From Aquanectria penicillioides (lineage: Eukaryota > Ascomycota > Sordariomycetes > Hypocreales > Nectriaceae): 64,000 bases of DNA. The DNA is taken from positions 3,410,001 through 3,474,000 of the forward strand of contig PYIU01000007.1 in assembly GCA_003415625.1 (NCBI GenBank). Direction: 5' to 3'. The position numbers and the translations under genes are program-made. The notes under the pieces were generated by a model. The model had not been told where the DNA came from, did not search any database, and worked only from the letters and a program-made list of their open reading frames with translations. This document shows, one piece after another, positions 29,952-40,423 of the stretch (within the stretch, counting starts at the first letter, position 1; each line of letters opens with the position of its first letter).

Positions 29952-31334
29952 TCACATCAAACCACCCAGAACAACCTTGCCAATGTTTGCCACCTCGGCC
30001 TTGAGATGGCTGCGGCTGTGGTCCTCGAATTCTCGGACGAGCCCCTGGACGATGAGCTTGCGCACTCGAGAGTCGGCCTTCCCAAACAACTCAGCGACGG
30101 GAGCGGTGCATTCGCGCGGCGAGGGGACAAGCGCGAGGAACCGTTGATAGCAGTCAATCAGGACGTCGCACAGCGTCGCAAACGTCTCAAAGTAGTCCGG
30201 GTCAAAGGGCAACGAGGGCGTGAGCAGATAGGTGTACTCCTCTCCTGGGAGCAGGTCCGTTTCTGAGGCGGCAAAGTTCATTACCGCTGGGGTCGGGGTT
30301 CCAGCTGAGGGCAAGGGGGCGGATTCGTCGAGCATGGGATGCATGTCGGCAGCTGAAGTGGAGCGGCGAGACTTGCCGCCTTGCCGACGAAACATGCTGG
30401 GGAGACGAGCGCGGGTCAGCGAAGCGGCGGTGGAAGACTCGCCGTGGAGCTGCTGAAAGGAGTCGAACTCGGAGAGGAGCGAGTTGAGGCTTCGGAGGAA
30501 TTCGAGAGGGGTTGACGAGTACAGGTCGACAATGGTGGGGAGGGACAGGCCTAGCAGGAGGTAGTTTGTGGCTTTGCGACCAATCTTGGAAGGATTGAAG
30601 TAAGGCATGCGGTTGAAGTCGGGCTTGTCGAAGAGGTATGTGTTGAACCAGTATATTCGGCCTTCGTGTCTGTAGACAGAGTGGATGAGGTTAGCATTTG
30701 GACTTTTGTTCTTGGGGGTTGACGATGGTTGCGCGCGTGCCTCGCGACAGCGCCACAGGGGGTGGGGTTCAACGTACCCTTTGCGCAGATACTCGAGGGT
30801 CGATATGCGCTTGTGAGCAACCTCTGTAATCTGCTGATGGGCGAGGCCAGCCTCGGACTGCTGCCAGAGGCCACCAGATCCCACCGCACCACTCGGACCG
30901 CTCACGGAGGAGTTGGTCGGCATAGTGGTGAGGTGGGAGGTAGAACTGGTTGCGCTGCGGCTCAACATGTGGGAGCCTGCGTCAGAGTTTGAGGGGATAT
31001 GGTGAGAGGAGGTAGGATGGGCGGAAGCGTCAAACTCTCGGGCAATGTCTGGTCGGGGCACGATCTTTGCGGCGGCGGCGAGGGCGTAATCGGGGAGGGC
31101 AGGCGGAGCAGCGGCATCGGTTACGTAGGCATTGGGGCCGTTGCCAAAGGAGCTGCCTCGGCGGCGCGAGCCGGACAGGGAGGACTTGCGGGAGAAGGAG
31201 GGCTTGCGATCCTTGACGAGGGGATCGACGCTGCCGCCGTCGCGAGTGGTCGGACGCGAGATGGCAGAGGAGGACGAGGAGAAGATGGACGTTGAGAACA
31301 TGGGAGTGGACGGGTTTGGTGTTTTGGGAGCCAT
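29952..31334 (-). CDS. conserved fungal protein of unknown function
   Basis: Two exons on the minus strand, 31334-30778 and 30669-29952, encode 424 residues. The 108-nt intron has a GTACGT donor, GCTAACC branch and CTACAG acceptor. It is a multiple of three without stops, so intron retention would still give a full-length frame. The N-terminal ~180 residues are Ser/Pro-rich and probably disordered. Conserved-looking blocks follow: Y-L-R-K-G-H-E-G-R-I-Y-W-F-N-T-Y-L-F, F-N-P-S-K-I-G-R-K-A and L-S-L-P-T-I-V-D-L-Y. I do not recognise the family. The start M-A-P-K-T-P at 31334 is preferred to an open extension to 31469, which is encoded by an accag repeat. Confidence 0.8.
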   Translation of the reverse strand: MAPKTPNPSTPMFSTSIFSSSSSAISRPTTRDGGSVDPLVKDRKPSFSRKSSLSGSRRRGSSFGNGPNAYVTDAAAPPALPDYALAAAAKIVPRPDIAREFDASAHPTSSHHIPSNSDAGSHMLSRSATSSTSHLTTMPTNSSVSGPSGAVGSGGLWQQSEAGLAHQQITEVAHKRISTLEYLRKGYVEPHPLWRCREARAQPSSTPKNKSPNANLIHSVYRHEGRIYWFNTYLFDKPDFNRMPYFNPSKIGRKATNYLLLGLSLPTIVDLYSSTPLEFLRSLNSLLSEFDSFQQLHGESSTAASLTRARLPSMFRRQGGKSRRSTSAADMHPMLDESAPLPSAGTPTPAVMNFAASETDLLPGEEYTYLLTPSLPFDPDYFETFATLCDVLIDCYQRFLALVPSPRECTAPVAELFGKADSRVRKLIVQGLVREFEDHSRSHLKAEVANIGKVVLGGLM

Positions 31335-31430
31335 GATGAGCCGGCGGATCGCCGTGGACTGGCCACGCGCACGCACGCGATGGATCGAAGACCCTGACTG
31401 AGACGCCGAGGCCAGACCGAGGCGGACCGG

Positions 31431-31450
31431 ACCAGACCAGACCAGACCAG
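31431..31450. repeat. (ACCAG)4 tandem repeat
   Basis: Four perfect accag units just upstream of the gene at 29952-31334, with diverged units on both sides. Confidence 0.85.
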
Positions 31451-32832
31451 ACCGGACAGGATCAGACACAGAGGCAAACGGGGACCGTTGCGGGCAGGCG
31501 AGAGGAGGCTGTCCGCTGGGGGGAGGCGTCTGGTTGCGGTGCTGTGCTGCGAGGTGCCGTGGGTGGTGCGGTGTGAGGCACAGGTACGAACGAGGTACGT
31601 ATGTCGGGACGGCGTCTCAAGAGGTGTGTGTGGGCTTGAGTGGGCGTGCTGGAGAGGCCCTGATTGCCTGCAGCAGGGGATGGGATGGAAGGATGGAAGG
31701 ATGTGACGTAGGGAGCCTGGAACATGGGGTGTGTTTCTGATTAGCGTCGCAGCCGTTGCGGGTTAGGCCGGAAGCTTGCTTGCGCGGAGAGGCTGGATCC
31801 GGCGCACGAAGGCGAGTTTCAACGTGAAGCCATTCGAAGTCAAAAATAGGGGACGCTGGTTGCGCTGTGGCGAGTGGTTTGAGATGCCAGAACTCAAAAA
31901 AAAGTCAACGGAGGTAGATGGCACGTGGGCTTAGAGGTTCAAGATAGAATCAATTTACGGCGCGGTAGGCGTAGGTGGACACGACGCGGAGGAAAGAATA
32001 GCGCTGACTGATTAACTCGACGCCTCGGAAAAAATCATGGCTCGATAACGAGAGAACACTTCTTGGTGGAGGGGAAAACTCTTTCTTAGCCCTGTTGGCG
32101 CATCGTCTCTGACATGAACGTTGTTCTCATCGCCACAAGGCTGCCAGCCAGAAAAAAAATAAAAAACCCCCTCCCCAAAAAGAAGAAGAAAAAAAACCCC
32201 TTTTGGCCGTGCCCCTGTCACCCTTGCGGCCCTGTGGCGGGGTGGCTCTCAGACCCGCAGCAGACCCCCCTTCCACAGTAAGGGTTCAGTCGACTTTTTC
32301 AGGGAGGGAGTCAATTAGTTAAAGCCCGCTAATTACCATGAACCCACAGCGCTGGTTACAGGGTTGCATCTGCTGCTGCTTACAGGGGAAGGGCCTGCAT
32401 GTTGGTGGAGGTCAGCTGAATTGAGATGAACTTCACATCAGCCTGAAGATGGCCATGATAGACTCTCGAGTCCTGACCGACTTACTGTTGACTGGGTGTC
32501 CGCGTCAACGCAAACCTCTAGTGCAACGTCGCTTACGAAGTTCGATCTTCTACGGGGGCCTGCGTGTGTACGACGCTGCTTGCCCTCAAAATTCAGTCCG
32601 AGAGACCTGATGCTTGTCGACGAAGCCGTCAGGAAGCACGCGAGCTAACATTCAGCCGCAGCCGGGTTGCAAGCTGGCCCGTTTGGAGTCTGCCAGGAAA
32701 CGAACAGGACCTCTGTGAACAGTAAAACACCTCGCGGTTGATATCATACATAACCTGACCCAAATCCATCACAGGAGCCGAGAAATAGCAACTGCGCCAG
32801 TATATATGTATTCACGCCCCGTGTTTCCACTC

Positions 32833-32882
32833 CATGTCTGGATCTTGTGGTTTCGTTCATGTTCGGATCCTGTGGTTCTGTT
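32833..32882. repeat. 25-bp imperfect direct repeat
   Basis: Units 32833-32857 and 32858-32882 (catgt..ggatc.tgtggtt..gtt), directly adjacent, with a third partial start after. Confidence 0.75.
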
Positions 32883-34563
32883 CATGTTCTCTCCCGGGCT
32901 GAATCTTTATCCCAGGGATAGTTCTACCAGTTCAGGTTACCTTAAGCTGTCCTGAAGCCAATACGACTGGAGCGGTTACGACTATCCTATCCTCCCCCAA
33001 TCTTGGTCAGCATCTACCCAGAACACCTGATAAAGCATCCTGCATCCCTGCTGGCACCACCCTGAACCTTGATGAGATATTTGGATTCGATACTGAGAAA
33101 GAAGATAAAACATATAGAAACTAGGTATCGATTTTGAAGCTTGGCGACCCGCCCTTTGTGTTGTTTCTGTTCAAGCTACGGCCGCCAGTGTTGACCTTTC
33201 TCTGCGTTTATTCTTCCCTTGAAAAATCTCCGCAGCCCTAGAATGATCCATTTTTGTTTTCTTACCCGAGTCTTATCGGAAAATTTGTGCGTGATAACAT
33301 GGGCTGGGGTACCCTGATTCGCATTAATTACACTCGTTCGGCTCGGAAGCCTCATCGCGCACCGTACCATAGACTACCCTGACCGCTACAGCACCCCGGA
33401 CTTAGGAAATGACGTATGCGATTTCGCAATAGATTCGCGCTTTGGCATGTGATGCCATTGTATTCTCTGCAGAAAGAAACCACGGTTTGAGGCCCTGGTT
33501 ATTCATAGATAGCTTTTGGCCTTGAGGGCATGATCTGATGCTAGATGGGTCTGACAGTTTGTTTCCTCTCGACGACTATTCCAACTAGCATGGAAAATGT
33601 GCTGATGATTTTGTGAATCAAAGATATTTCTCCCATTAAGATGTAAATTGTCCGTGGCACAGCCAGTGTATTCGGTTCATCGCTTGGGAAATGTCTTTGT
33701 CGGTGGCTGAGTTTGAATAACTTATGCAGGGGTAGGGGGAAAGCGGGAAGCGAGCGGCGAACGGGGTCAATATCAGATGAATAGGATAGCGATGTGTTTT
33801 TCTCAATAAACGAGGAAGACCTTTATATCAAGCCCCAATGCGTGTCTTTGAGTCTCGCTTACGATGACGGATACGAACGCGATGTCTGCTCAAGCAAGGT
33901 CAATGCTATGGACCTGTATTCATAGCCGACTTCCCATCATGAGTATACTTTCTCATTTGATTATTTCAACCAGTTTTTTCTGGGCCTCTCATTGTCATAC
34001 TCATGATCCAGAAAAATCTCAAAGCGCATCGAATTAGCAATTTTTAATTCACCTAATTTGATCGAGAAGGAGGGGTTATGGGGCCTTGTATTTTCCATCT
34101 CACAATCCCGTAGTTATTCAAATGCTAAACTGCTATCCATACAACCACAACAGAGGAGGTTTGGCATTCCTTCCCTTGGTATGCTCTCACAGAGCCCTCC
34201 GATAGACTTTGGTTTCCATACGATGAGGGGCATTAAAGGTCAATTGATATATGGGGAAGCCATCCTGAGTTGGCCGGAGACGCGCTAGAAGCGCGAGGTC
34301 CCTAGATGTAAACCTCCAGACCCAACTCTTACGAATGATATCCTGCTCTAGTTCCTTGAGCATAAAGTTTGCTATGTTTTGGACTTGTTCAATAAGCTCA
34401 AACGTGTATTCGCACGTGTTTTGACTCAAAGGGGTCCTCTGTATGTGAGACGCTGACAACAAGCAAGAGTGACTACAGGCGCATGGACTTTTCTGGAAGA
34501 ACCAATATGTATCATTGTCTTGTACCTTTATTTTTTTTTTCATTGGCTTCTCTGAAATTTTAG

Positions 34564-36543
34564 GGCTATCCGACCAGAGCTTGGAATTGAAATCATTTTG
34601 TGAAGCCGGCACCCTGGACACACTAGAAGCAGGACTGGACGATTGTGTCACCCAACCTCTCGCACTTTTAGATGACAGATCCCGCCTGGGGAACAACCCC
34701 CTCCAAGTTGACGGGAACAAGCACAAGCGTACCAGTGTCGGCCCATTAAATGCAGCCGGACTACTGCAGGAGTTGCGAAAGAAGGTATGCCTAAGGCTAG
34801 ATAAACTGCAAGGGAATTGTTTCGTTGTGTTGAATCCAGCTTACCACTGTTTAACTCAGCGATACGGGCTTGAAAACGAGCCTGATGCTGCTAGGAGATT
34901 ATTGTGAGAACATTCCACTCCTTGTTGGATGGGGAGATAGTTTTGCTGATAATTTGTAGATATGTCACAAATCCAAACCGCTGGGTTATCTTGGCCCTGG
35001 CATCCACTGCATCACGCGACCAAGCACAATTTCTTGCGAGCTTTTTCTACAAGTATCTGGGATTCAAGATATCCCTTGGAATACACCAGGCTGTTTGTTG
35101 ACATGTTCAAAATACCAAGAAATTTTGCTGATCTTCTCCTAGCTCCGCGGTGCCCGTTCGTTTGCCCTCGAGTTTCATTTACAGTTCTACGTTTGGAGCG
35201 ATGAAGGTGACTTGCGCGAAGATTCACGAAAAAAGCGCAGTGGAAAACCTTGGAGAAGATCTCACCAACTTAATTGTCTTGACATTGAAGATGATGAAGA
35301 AAATGCACGCAACTCCTACATTTATGAAGCACAAATATCATGCCTCATCACAGGCCTGGATCACGATTGCTGGGTTGCATATCTCTTCATCGATACATAC
35401 TATCAAGGGGAGGTGGCTTATGAAAAGGTTGAACACTATTATTCCCAGAAAATGCCTCCGTTGGACCCCCTTTGTGCTGGGTCACTTAATTCTACATTCA
35501 CTATCTGGTCCCCAAGGGAATATTTCCTTGTTGTGTATGAGTCTCGACTGAAACAAGTGAATCACGCATTTCAAAATTTTGTGGCAAGGCTGCTACTGAA
35601 GCTAGAGCCATATGTGAGTATAGAGGCCAGTGAGATTCATCCTTGAACCTAATCAAAAGAAAATAGATACAGGATTCAATGATTCTGGAGCCCTTTCCTG
35701 CTGATTATGGTCCTCTCTCGTTCTCTCGCAAGAAGCGGATTCAACAAATGCTCAACCAATCAATTAGACTGTTTCGACAGGCTGGACACTCTATTTGCAA
35801 GACCATTGAGGTTTGGGACAGGTTTAGCGGTCGAGACGCATCATATTTGTCGGATATCCTCAAACCAAAAGGAAACCGGACAGAAGCCAACCCTCCATTC
35901 AGAGTGGTAGCAGTAATCGGAGATCACATCAATGACCTGAGAGACCTTCAACGGAAGACAGAAGAACAGCAAGAACTCTGCGCTGGCCTTGCCCGTGAGG
36001 TAAGTCACTGGGGGAGGGGGATGGATTGAGGTGGCTCTGCTTAGACTCACGACAATAGCTGGAAATGCAACTCATTATGGAAGACAATGAAATCACTGCA
36101 CAACAGCACGAAAATACAGAACTTGTCAAGATCTTGACTGCAATAGGCTTGGTAAGCTGTGGTGTCTTTGAAAATGGTTCCTCCCTAAAATCTCGCAGGT
36201 ATTTTTGCCATTCACAGCGACCGCTGCTTTGTTCAGTGTCCAGCCTGGAATTCTGCCCCGCGAAGCTTACTCTGGCAAAGTATTCGTTGTTTGCTGGCTC
36301 TCAATCACGTTTGTCATCGTGCTGATAGGGGCATTGCTCAAATGGTGGCCGTTCTTGGATAGTGCGAAAACTAAGGGGGTTGGTGGAGATCGTTTTCACA
36401 CGCGGTTTTTTCGATTGCGCCAGCGACGATCTGGCGTTTCCATTGCCCATTTGGCCTCGGCTGGATCGTTGAGGGAAGATGGTTATGAGGGTGACGGCAT
36501 TGAGCTTGGGCCGGTACAAACAACGAATGATTTCCTCGACTGA
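34564..36543 (+). CDS. CorA-like two-helix membrane protein (fungal Mg2+-transporter-like), 5' end unresolved
   Basis: Seven exons can be joined in phase: 34564-34784, 34860-34903, 34960-35092, 35143-35613, 35667-35999, 36059-36151 and 36199-36543. The six introns are 47-75 nt. They yield about 545 residues. Junctions restore family-like blocks: L-L-Q-E-L-R-K-K to R-Y-G-L-E-N, R-R-L-L to Y-V-T-N-P-N-R-W, and A-I-G-L to V-F-L-P-F-T. The C-terminus has a coiled-coil-like stretch and two membrane helices (L-F-S-V-Q-P-G-I-L-P between them), as in fungal CorA-like proteins; the CorA G-M-N motif is absent. Exon 1 lacks an ATG, so at least one upstream exon is missing from this model. Function is uncertain; many relatives are accessory. 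Confidence 0.72.
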
Positions 36544-37319
36544 AGTGAGAGTGCTGGATGAAGGTTACTGCGAAAGCAACTTGGTTCGCGAATTTCTTTT
36601 TCGATGGTCGCCGAACTATTTTGACGATGCCGCGTGTTGTGAAGCGCTGATGGGATTATGCTGTACAGAGTACAAGTGATTCACTGCACTTTTATTTATT
36701 CTATCGAAAATACATATGACTATTTTGCAATTCTTGACTTATTTAGCTTGGAAATGGCATCTGTAAAGGCTTATGAGGGCGATGCGTTGCCAATGATGTC
36801 TCTCAATGAGCTAAACAGTCCCATCCACTGCATGAATAACCACGGGCAGGTTGGCTTGCGCTAGCCACCAGCCACTTGTGCTGCCCAAATTAATTTGATC
36901 CGCTTAATCCTCCGGCCAACGGGTTGACTCACCGGCCGAGCTGGGACTATTGCATCTCAATGCGACATGGATCCGTTCTCGTTTTCACGGTCGAAGGATT
37001 CAAGGTACCTCATGGTTCCTTCGGCAGTGGCTTGAGAGCGGAAAAGGCGGCAGCTTCAGCCACCTCTTCCAATTAGAAGGCTCTGTTTCATCGCGCAAAC
37101 ATTCCGTCTAAGTCATCCGGCGTACTTTTTTGGGAGCCAGAGTGCAACCCTGAATCTTGATCAGAGCGGGGGGGCTTTTTCAGCTCTACCGTATTTCAAT
37201 ACATATAGACAACAACCTCGGCATTTCCTCAGGCATCATCATCGCCCACCACCACCAACAGTAACAACATCCAGCTGATTCAGCTGATCGCACCGCCTTA
37301 CAATCACAAATCCCCCATC
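36544..37319. other. intergenic, no gene seen
   Basis: 3' flank of the CorA-like gene and promoter of the dienelactone hydrolase gene. CAT/CACC-rich leader before 37320. Confidence 0.55.
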
Positions 37320-38253
37320 ATGTCTTGTGCTGCTTGTTTTCAGGGCAGTGTCCACGAGGGCGACCCTCGGGGAAAGAACATCAAGCTTCATGGTTTGGAC
37401 AGCTACGTGACTGAGCCCGCCGACGGAAGAAAGATCAAGGCCATCATTGTCATCATCCCAGATGCCTTTGGCTGGGAATTCAAGAACATCAGGCTTCTTG
37501 CCGACACCTATGCTGACAAGGGCGACTACAAGGTCTACGTTCCCGACTTTATGAACGGTAAGCGATGCGATTGACGTGGGCGCACTTCTCAATTTCTCAC
37601 ATTCCTCGTAGGTCATGCTGCCGCCGTCTGGATGCTCGATAGCATGTTCCTCGCCATGGAGTCGAGCAATCCCTTCGTGAAAGTGTAAGTATTTCCGCCC
37701 ATTGAGTAGCGACATCCTGCTGACAAGCTGCAAGCTGGAACTTTATTAAGGCCATTGGTGGCTTCCTCCCATTCTTATTCCACAACACCGTCGGGAAGAC
37801 CTACCCCGTTGTCCAGGGTTTCTTCGAGCAGCTTCGCAAGGAAGAGGGAGCTACTTTGCCCATCGGTGCCGCCGGATTCTGCTGGGGAGGTAAGCATACC
37901 CTCCTGCTCGCACATGGTGCCAAAATTGATGGCAAGAATCTCATCGATGCTGCCTTTACTGGGCACCCGAGTTTCTTGGACATTCCTGGAGATTTCGAAA
38001 AGGTCACTGTGCCTCTCTCCGTTGCCGTAGGCGATAAGGATAACCAGTTGCCCCGAAGCACCTTGACACCGTCAAGAAGATCCTCGAGGAGAAGCCAGAG
38101 CCCTACAAGTGCGCCTTTAAAGTGTATGAGAATGCTACCCACGGTTTCACTGTCCGCGCCGCAACTGGCATGACGGAAATTGCCCAGAAGGCCACTGCAG
38201 CCGAGGACCAATGCATTGAGTGGTTCGACGCCCATCTGACGACCAACTCATGA
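37320..38253 (+). pseudogene. dienelactone hydrolase family gene with an apparent 1-nt frameshift
   Basis: Exons 37320-37557, 37612-37684 and 37735-38253 give a typical fungal DLH: start M-S-C-A-A-C-F-Q-G, strand I-I-V-I-I-P-D-A-F-G-W, nucleophile elbow G-F-C-W-G-G (catalytic Cys) and G-D-K-D-N-Q (catalytic Asp). At about 38046-38056 (ttgccccgaagc) the frame changes by one base. Downstream, a different frame carries the expected end, including A-T-H-G-F (catalytic His) and the stop at 38251-38253. As written, the product leaves frame before the His and stops at 38173. A missing base in the gene or a sequencing error are both possible. The family hydrolyses cyclic ester intermediates of aromatic degradation. 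Confidence 0.75.
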
Positions 38254-38781
38254 AGATCCATTATCGGATTGCCGTATTTTGGAATTTACATACCTGGAGA
38301 TGAATTCATGGCGTGTTGTGTGGATGACTGTTCAGCCGGCGTAATGAGGGTTTCTATGGGTAGAGAGCTTTGTCTCGATCAGCGCTGTACTTGATCTTAC
38401 TTAATAACATCAGATAATGCATCTCAATTATTTCCAAGGCAACTTTTAAGTGACTTTTACATGCTAACGCGAGGCTCGCCTGTCTAATGGTTGAGTCGAG
38501 AAAATGCGACCGAGGCAACAGTTGAGCGGTAGAGGATCCAACAAGTCAATGCAAATGGCGCCGCATCACATTGCTGCTCCGCAAATTTCGGCGGATGCAA
38601 CAGAGAACTCCACAAAGCCTATTATTTGTAATTATATCTATAAAGATATGTGTGACTGAAGCCGGTTGGCGTCCAGAATGCAAGTATTAATCGTCAATGC
38701 TATCCTCCATCAATCGTCCGCTATCACTTGGACGAATGTCTCTCAATCGTTCAGACCTCATCATCGTAGCATCGTCATCCC
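38254..38781. other. intergenic between convergent genes, no gene seen
   Basis: 3' flanks of the DLH gene and of the NLP gene; no motif-bearing frame. Confidence 0.55.
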
Positions 38782-39549
38782 TTAGCTAGATGCCTTGTCA
38801 AGGTTGCCGACAAAGGTGGAATCCTTGAAGGGAACAGTTGCTTTCCCGAAGTCGGCGGTGTTGAGCGCGTTCTTCATGGCCGGGGTCATGGTGTCCCAGT
38901 CGATCATGGGAAGATCCCGGCCAAGGGTGTTTGTGAATTGGAGCTCATGGTTGGTTGGGAAGGTGGTGAAGTACTCAACCTTGGGACGAGTGCCCTGGAG
39001 CTGTGGAGAAGTAGTCTTCTTGTAATTGCCATGGCCGGAAGCCGCAGCTGCAACAAGATTGGCGCTTGCAGCACTGTCGACAAAGATGACCACGTTCTCC
39101 CAGTCGTGCCTGTGGGCTCCAGCAGAGACTCCGCTGGTGGGCTGGTCCTTGGGCATGTACCAAGCGTACATGATGGCCAATCGGCCATTGTGGACGGTAG
39201 CTCTGGTGTAGGTCTGACCCTTGGACTGGTCATTGCAACCACCCGAAGAGCTGCCACTGGGGCTCAATCCGCCGCTATAGAGTGTAAGCAAAAGTTCAAG
39301 CACAAGCTGCAGTCAGGGGCGATAGTACCCAATGTTTCCGTTGGCGTCAACGGCGGGATAAGATTGGCATCCATGAGCGATGTGGAGGTACGGCTCGAAC
39401 TTCTTGATGGCGTTTCCAACAGCACCCGACTGGACGCTCTCGGACACGGGGCTGATGGTATCGTGGCCGACAATGGCGCGGGAGCTAATGGCAGCCGCAT
39501 GGACGGCCTCGAGGCCAGCAAGAGACAGGAGGAGTGATTTGATCTGCAT
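38782..39549 (-). CDS. NEP1-like protein (NLP, NPP1 family), secreted
   Basis: Two exons on the minus strand, 39549-39329 and 39274-38782, separated by a 54-nt intron (GTACTA...TATAG), encode 237 residues, the usual NLP length. A signal peptide (M-Q-I-K-S-L-L-L-S-L-A-G) is present. The start at 39549 is chosen for this reason rather than the in-frame 39612. The central heptapeptide reads A-H-R-H-D-W-E where the family norm is G-H-R-H-D-W-E, so the metal-binding Asp and Glu and both His remain but the first Gly is changed. NLPs act outside the cell on plant membranes; some members are non-cytolytic. Whether this one is active cannot be read from sequence. Confidence 0.92.
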
Positions 39550-40423
39550 GATGAAATGTTGGTGATTTTTTGACAACTTGCAATCTAGAGGGATGCGAAA
39601 ACTTGCCGCCACATCTCAGGAATCTGATTTGAAGCGGAAATTCAGGCTTTATTATATGTTATAGGCTTTTTTGGTTAAGACCCTCTAAATGATAGCACGT
39701 GTCATTCTCGGTGATGAGGACTGGACATCTCATCTCGTATGGGAGAGGAGCCAAGGGATACAAGCTGCTGTTTAGGGACAAGAGCTTCGGTGTTGAAGTC
39801 AGATGAGACCTTAAGCGACGGCATCACTATGTCGAAACAGGCTCTCCTCCGTGATAGGCGAGACCGGCAAACTCTAAATGGCCACATGGGGGGACAAGAC
39901 TATAAACGCCCCACACCACCACCCCCCCCAGGATATGGAATAAGCTTACACATTGATCTCTTGGACAAGGGCTTCGAGACAGTATTTGCATTAGCTCGTT
40001 TTGAGTCGATTGCTTCTCGTATATGTTTCTTGCGGTTTGGCCCATTTTTCGCATGATGGAGTAAGAAACCTAGGTAATTGGTATTCTCGTACAAAAGATT
40101 CCACCATGTTCGCGAATCGGAAGCGTCGGAAACCCGGATCGCCTATGTTTCAGGGCAAAGGCGTATGGCTTGTTGTATTCGGTCCTTCCAGTTTCGAAAT
40201 GTCCTTGATGGGCGCATTCCGTCTAAATCGTCTGTTAAAATATTCGAGCTTTTTGACATCTAGACGAGGTTGCCCCCCGAAAAAAAAAAAAAAATAGGCC
40301 TCTTGGGACCCACGTACGATTCTCAGGACATGCCTTGCAGGAATACTACAGCGTCGTACTTTGCTAACGTGATTCGTCCGAGAGGTAACCAGAGGGGAGT
40401 TGGTCGCATTATTAATCTCAAGC
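39550..40423. other. intergenic, NLP promoter and amidase 3' flank
   Basis: Contains a C-rich run near 39,915-39,930 and a poly-A run near 40,280. No supported gene. Confidence 0.55.

Larger units (their letters stand above)
31335..34563. other. 3.2-kb gene-poor region
   Basis: The first part is the promoter of the minus-strand gene with an accag repeat (31431-31450) and gatggaag repeats near 31,680. Purine/pyrimidine-rich low-complexity DNA lies at 32,150-32,215, a 25-bp direct repeat at 32,833. I see no supported gene or RNA in 32.0-34.0 kb. The 5' exon(s) of the CorA-like gene must lie in 34.0-34.56 kb but cannot be fixed. Confidence 0.55.

Noticed and set aside
34187..34726. 179-codon minus-strand frame
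   Set aside because: Overlaps the first supported exon of the CorA-like gene antisense and shows no recognisable domain.
38938..39537. 199-codon plus-strand frame opposite the NLP gene
   Set aside because: Antisense shadow; the NLP frame has signal peptide, splice sites and hallmark motif.
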